From JAATFY01 sp049276515 (GTDB lineage Bacteria; Pseudomonadota; Alphaproteobacteria; UBA9219), in the NCBI GenBank assembly GCA_049276515.1, contig JBASWO010000109.1:1-8304 (forward strand): a stretch of DNA of 8,304 bases, in the 5' to 3' direction. The notes beneath the pieces are model-generated. The model did no database searches. It was given only the letters and a program-made list of their open reading frames with translations, and was not told the origin of the DNA. The position numbers and the translations under genes are program-made. Positions 6,779 to 8,304 of this stretch are shown here, one piece after another (position 1 is the first letter of the stretch; the number at the start of each line of letters is the position of its first letter).

Positions 6779-7966
6779 TTAGGAATGTGATGGCGTTTGC
6801 ATGGCCTCAGCTAGGGCCTGCAGTGTGAAAGCAATATCCGCATTACTCAAAAATGTATGAAAAGGAATACCAAAGGTGTTTTGCTGCATTTCTTCACTGT
6901 TGTGCATCAGTGTTTTCTTTTGCTCAAAAGAAGCTGTACCTGGCAAAGCCTTACCTTCCTGATTAATGACCGATAGGTCAGCAAAATAAGGATGGTGATA
7001 AAGCGGAGGCATATACATGCGATGCGCCATAATGCCGCGCGCATTCATGTTGTTGACGATATGGCTTGAGCGATTACCTGTACCCTTGAGCATCAATGTA
7101 CTCGTAATGGCCTGTTCAATTCCGTGCTGGAATTGCAAGCCTAAATTGGCTTTCTCTATCGCTTTTCTATAGCGAGTAAACACATCACGACGTCGTTGCT
7201 TTACAGTCTGCCAACGATCAAGCTGTGCCAAGGCAACCGCTGCTTGATACTCGCTCATTTTTGCATTGCTGCCATCTTGCAGTGCGATGCGGTGTTGAGT
7301 GCCAAAATTAGAAATACAGCGCGCCTCATGGATCAAGTCACGATTATGACTAACCAACACGCCACCCTCCCCAATACTAAAGGGTTTCGTCGCATGCATA
7401 CTGTGAGCAACGAGAGTTGTCTTAGGGATGGCCTGCGCTTCAAGCGCTGCGGCAGCATCGATGATGACTGGAATTTTTGTATCGCTCGTAAATTGATCCC
7501 ATGCGGCAGCATCAACAGGCACACCATACACAGCAACCGGCATCACAGCATGGATCTGATTTTGAGACGCAATGGTTTTGGCAATCTCCGGCGTTAAGTG
7601 CCAAGTTGATCCATCAATGTCGGCTAAAACGGGTTCGGCATGTGCATGGCGCACAGCCAAGGGACAAGCAGGAAATGTTACAGCTGGGATGAGAACCTTA
7701 GCTTTGGGTGGCAAATGCATAACTTGCAAGCCAATCTGCAAAGCATGATAACAACTCATAAGTGTTAGAGCCGCAATTCCATGCTCTGCCACATTATTTT
7801 TAGTGGCGAGATAATGTTCGAGGCGCTGCTCAAATAAAGCGACTTGTGGACCAAAATTAGAATACCAACGCTTGTCATCGATCTGCCGCAAATACGGCAA
7901 AAGCTCATCCGCAGACGGCATATCCGGTATCACATACCGGTTTAACATCGGATGGCTTTCCTGCAT
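6779..7966 (-). CDS. DegT/DnrJ/EryC1/StrS-family PLP-dependent aminotransferase
   Basis: A 395-residue fold-type I PLP enzyme of the DegT group, whose known members transfer an amino group, usually from glutamate, to keto-sugars or related small molecules. The opening LLPYLRQIDDKRWYSNFGPQVALFEQRLEHYL is typical of a DegT subgroup. VLIPAVTFPACPLAV (91-105) and EPVLADID (111-118) match the family's core. Asp170 in PVIIDAAAALEA would hold the pyridine nitrogen, and Lys194 in HATKPFSIGEGG is the Schiff-base lysine, so the enzyme looks catalytically intact. SNFGTQHR (219-226) and MSEYQAAVALAQLD (237-250) are further family blocks. The ATG at 7966 has AGGA 7 bases upstream; the ATG at 7948 is an alternative. 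No sugar-nucleotide or glycosyltransferase genes are nearby, so the usual role in surface sugars is not supported by context. The next gene begins immediately after its stop, suggesting that the two work together. Substrate unknown. Confidence 0.9.
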   Translation of the reverse strand: MQESHPMLNRYVIPDMPSADELLPYLRQIDDKRWYSNFGPQVALFEQRLEHYLATKNNVAEHGIAALTLMSCYHALQIGLQVMHLPPKAKVLIPAVTFPACPLAVRHAHAEPVLADIDGSTWHLTPEIAKTIASQNQIHAVMPVAVYGVPVDAAAWDQFTSDTKIPVIIDAAAALEAQAIPKTTLVAHSMHATKPFSIGEGGVLVSHNRDLIHEARCISNFGTQHRIALQDGSNAKMSEYQAAVALAQLDRWQTVKQRRRDVFTRYRKAIEKANLGLQFQHGIEQAITSTLMLKGTGNRSSHIVNNMNARGIMAHRMYMPPLYHHPYFADLSVINQEGKALPGTASFEQKKTLMHNSEEMQQNTFGIPFHTFLSNADIAFTLQALAEAMQTPSHS

Positions 7967-7993
7967 GCAGGGGTCCTGAGGGAGAAAAAGGAT

Positions 7994-8029
7994 AAAAGGG
8001 CCTTAATCATGCTGATTATCGGCCTTTTT
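7994..8029. terminator. Two-part hairpin with A/T tracts: terminator, attenuator or operator
   Basis: Outer stem AAAAGGGCC (7994-8002) pairs with GGCCTTTTT (8021-8029) over nine pairs, one of them G-U. A near-continuous inner stem TAATCA (8004-8009) pairs with TGATTA (8013-8018) around the loop TGC. The shape and flanking A and T runs fit a bidirectional intrinsic terminator. The position is odd, because it sits between divergent genes, 28 bases before the aminotransferase start, with no gene ending here on either strand. A minus-strand transcript starting further right would meet it in its leader (attenuator). Alternatively, the inner dyad could be a protein-binding site: a weak promoter-like pair TTGTGA (8034-8029) and CATGAT (8011-8006), 17 bases apart, overlaps it. 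Confidence 0.6.
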
Positions 8030-8061
8030 CACAACTGGAAAATTGTGCCCCCTTGAGACAT
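8029..8061 (-). CDS. Possible 10-residue leader peptide (MSQGGTIFQL)
   Basis: A minus-strand ATG at 8061 opens ten codons ending in TGA that touches the hairpin at 7994-8029. A strong Shine-Dalgarno-like sequence lies upstream (8072-8083), but AGGAGG is 16 bases from the ATG, longer than ideal. The peptide has no run of one amino acid that would suggest classic attenuation by a charged tRNA. An open frame this short is expected often by chance; the case rests on its place between the ribosome-binding sequence and the hairpin. Confidence 0.2.
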   Translation of the reverse strand: MSQGGTIFQL

Positions 8062-8065
8062 ACTT

Positions 8066-8095
8066 TTGCCCGGATCACCTCCTAATTCTTATATC
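8066..8095 (+). promoter_or_regulatory. Possible promoter of the YceI-family gene
   Basis: TTGCCC (8066-8071) and TATATC (8090-8095), 18 bases apart, loosely resemble -35 and -10 boxes (each 4 of 6). Transcription would begin near 8102, shortly before the ribosome-binding site AGGAG (8110-8114). The 16S-tail-like element fills most of the spacer. Weak evidence. Confidence 0.28.
8072..8083. promoter_or_regulatory. 12-base match to the 16S rRNA 3' tail / extended Shine-Dalgarno on the minus strand
   Basis: The plus strand reads GGATCACCTCCT, the near-universal 3' end of bacterial 16S rRNA. The minus strand is therefore AGGAGGTGATCC, fully complementary to the anti-Shine-Dalgarno region over 12 bases. 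The flanks (TTTTGCCC before, AATTCTT after) do not continue as 16S rRNA, so it is not the end of an rRNA gene. A minus-strand TATAAG (8095-8090 region, just upstream) could serve as a -10 box. Confidence 0.5.
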
Positions 8096-8120
8096 CCACC
8101 TTATCGCTCAGGAGCCCATC

Positions 8121-8304
8121 ATGCGCACACCTTCCTTTATTCTCGCGGCTGCTTTCTTACTGTTGTCGTCCGTGGCTCATGCCGGCCCTGCTGACGATCT
8201 CAAGAAGATACCGGGTGGTACCTTTCAGCTAGATCCACGCCATGCCAGCGTTACTTTTAAAATCACTCATCTTGGATTTTCGCGCTACACCGGCCGCTTT
8301 AATA
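8121..8304 (+). CDS. YceI-family periplasmic lipid-binding protein (3' end outside window)
   Basis: Only the first 61 residues are present. Residues 1-21 (MRTPSFILAAAFLLLSSVAHA) are a clear signal peptide with an AHA cleavage site before GPADD, so the protein is exported. The mature start GGTFQLDPRHASVTFKITHLGFSRYTGRFN is a close match to the first strands of the YceI fold, an extended lipocalin-like barrel; a structurally studied member binds a polyisoprenoid chain. E. coli YceI is periplasmic. The ATG has a good ribosome-binding site (AGGAG, 6 bases upstream). It is divergent from the aminotransferase operon and shares the 154-base region between them. Ligand and role are not deducible here; relatives are often tied to quinone or isoprenoid handling or to stress, which is family knowledge rather than evidence from this sequence. 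Confidence 0.9.
   Translation, partial: MRTPSFILAAAFLLLSSVAHAGPADDLKKIPGGTFQLDPRHASVTFKITHLGFSRYTGRFN

Noticed and set aside
7196..7597. 133-codon plus-strand open frame inside the aminotransferase gene
   Set aside because: It is antisense to the catalytic core of the DegT enzyme, including the Lys194 region, and shows no family features or ribosome-binding support.
7961..7970. Perfect palindrome CTGCATGCAG over the aminotransferase start codon
   Set aside because: Ten-base palindromes are common; no second copy or operator context supports a regulatory role.
8072..8083. End of a 16S rRNA gene
   Set aside because: Only 12 bases match; the conserved sequence expected upstream (GTAACAAGGTA and the GCGGCT just before the tail) is absent.

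Overview
This window looks like chromosomal core-genome sequence from an alphaproteobacterium with a moderate, not GC-rich, base composition. I infer this from the style of the proteins: a short PlsC with FPQGTR in place of FPEGTR, a Tgt very like the Zymomonas enzyme, coaBC and dut side by side, and a small secreted SH3 protein and a 17-kDa surface-antigen-like protein of kinds common in that class. No phage, transposon, CRISPR array, rRNA gene or tRNA gene is visible.

Layout: a plus-strand plsC gene enters from the left edge (its first few codons lie outside) and ends in a 17-base overlap with the convergent gene dut. From there to about 7970 everything is on the minus strand. In transcription order (right to left) this run is: a DegT/DnrJ-type PLP aminotransferase, an FAD oxidoreductase of the L-2-hydroxyglutarate oxidase type, a glycine-zipper/surface-antigen protein, queA, tgt, an SH3-domain secreted protein, coaBC and dut. 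Spacing is very tight: TAA|ATG abutment between the first two, ATGA overlaps at queA/tgt and tgt/SH3, gaps of 44, 44 and 56 bases elsewhere, and a dut ribosome-binding site that overlaps the coaBC stop. The eight genes could be one long transcript or several, with a likely internal promoter before coaBC. At the right edge a plus-strand YceI-family gene starts and runs out of the window.

Functionally, queA and tgt make queuosine in tRNA (Tgt inserts preQ1, QueA builds the epoxyqueuosine ring). coaBC makes 4'-phosphopantetheine for CoA, dut removes dUTP and supplies dUMP, and plsC makes phosphatidic acid. The SH3, surface-antigen and YceI proteins are exported envelope proteins without an assigned role. 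The aminotransferase/FAD-oxidoreductase pair is the least understood part: each family is recognisable but the substrates are not.

The most unusual stretch is the 154-base divergent intergenic region 7967-8120. It holds a nearly perfect two-part hairpin with A and T tracts on its two sides, a 10-codon open frame ending against that hairpin, and a 12-base exact match to the universal 3' end of 16S rRNA (on the minus strand, an extended Shine-Dalgarno sequence). Read on the minus strand these could form a leader controlling the aminotransferase operon, but this is a hypothesis. I see no clear new multi-gene system here; most of the window is ordinary housekeeping DNA.
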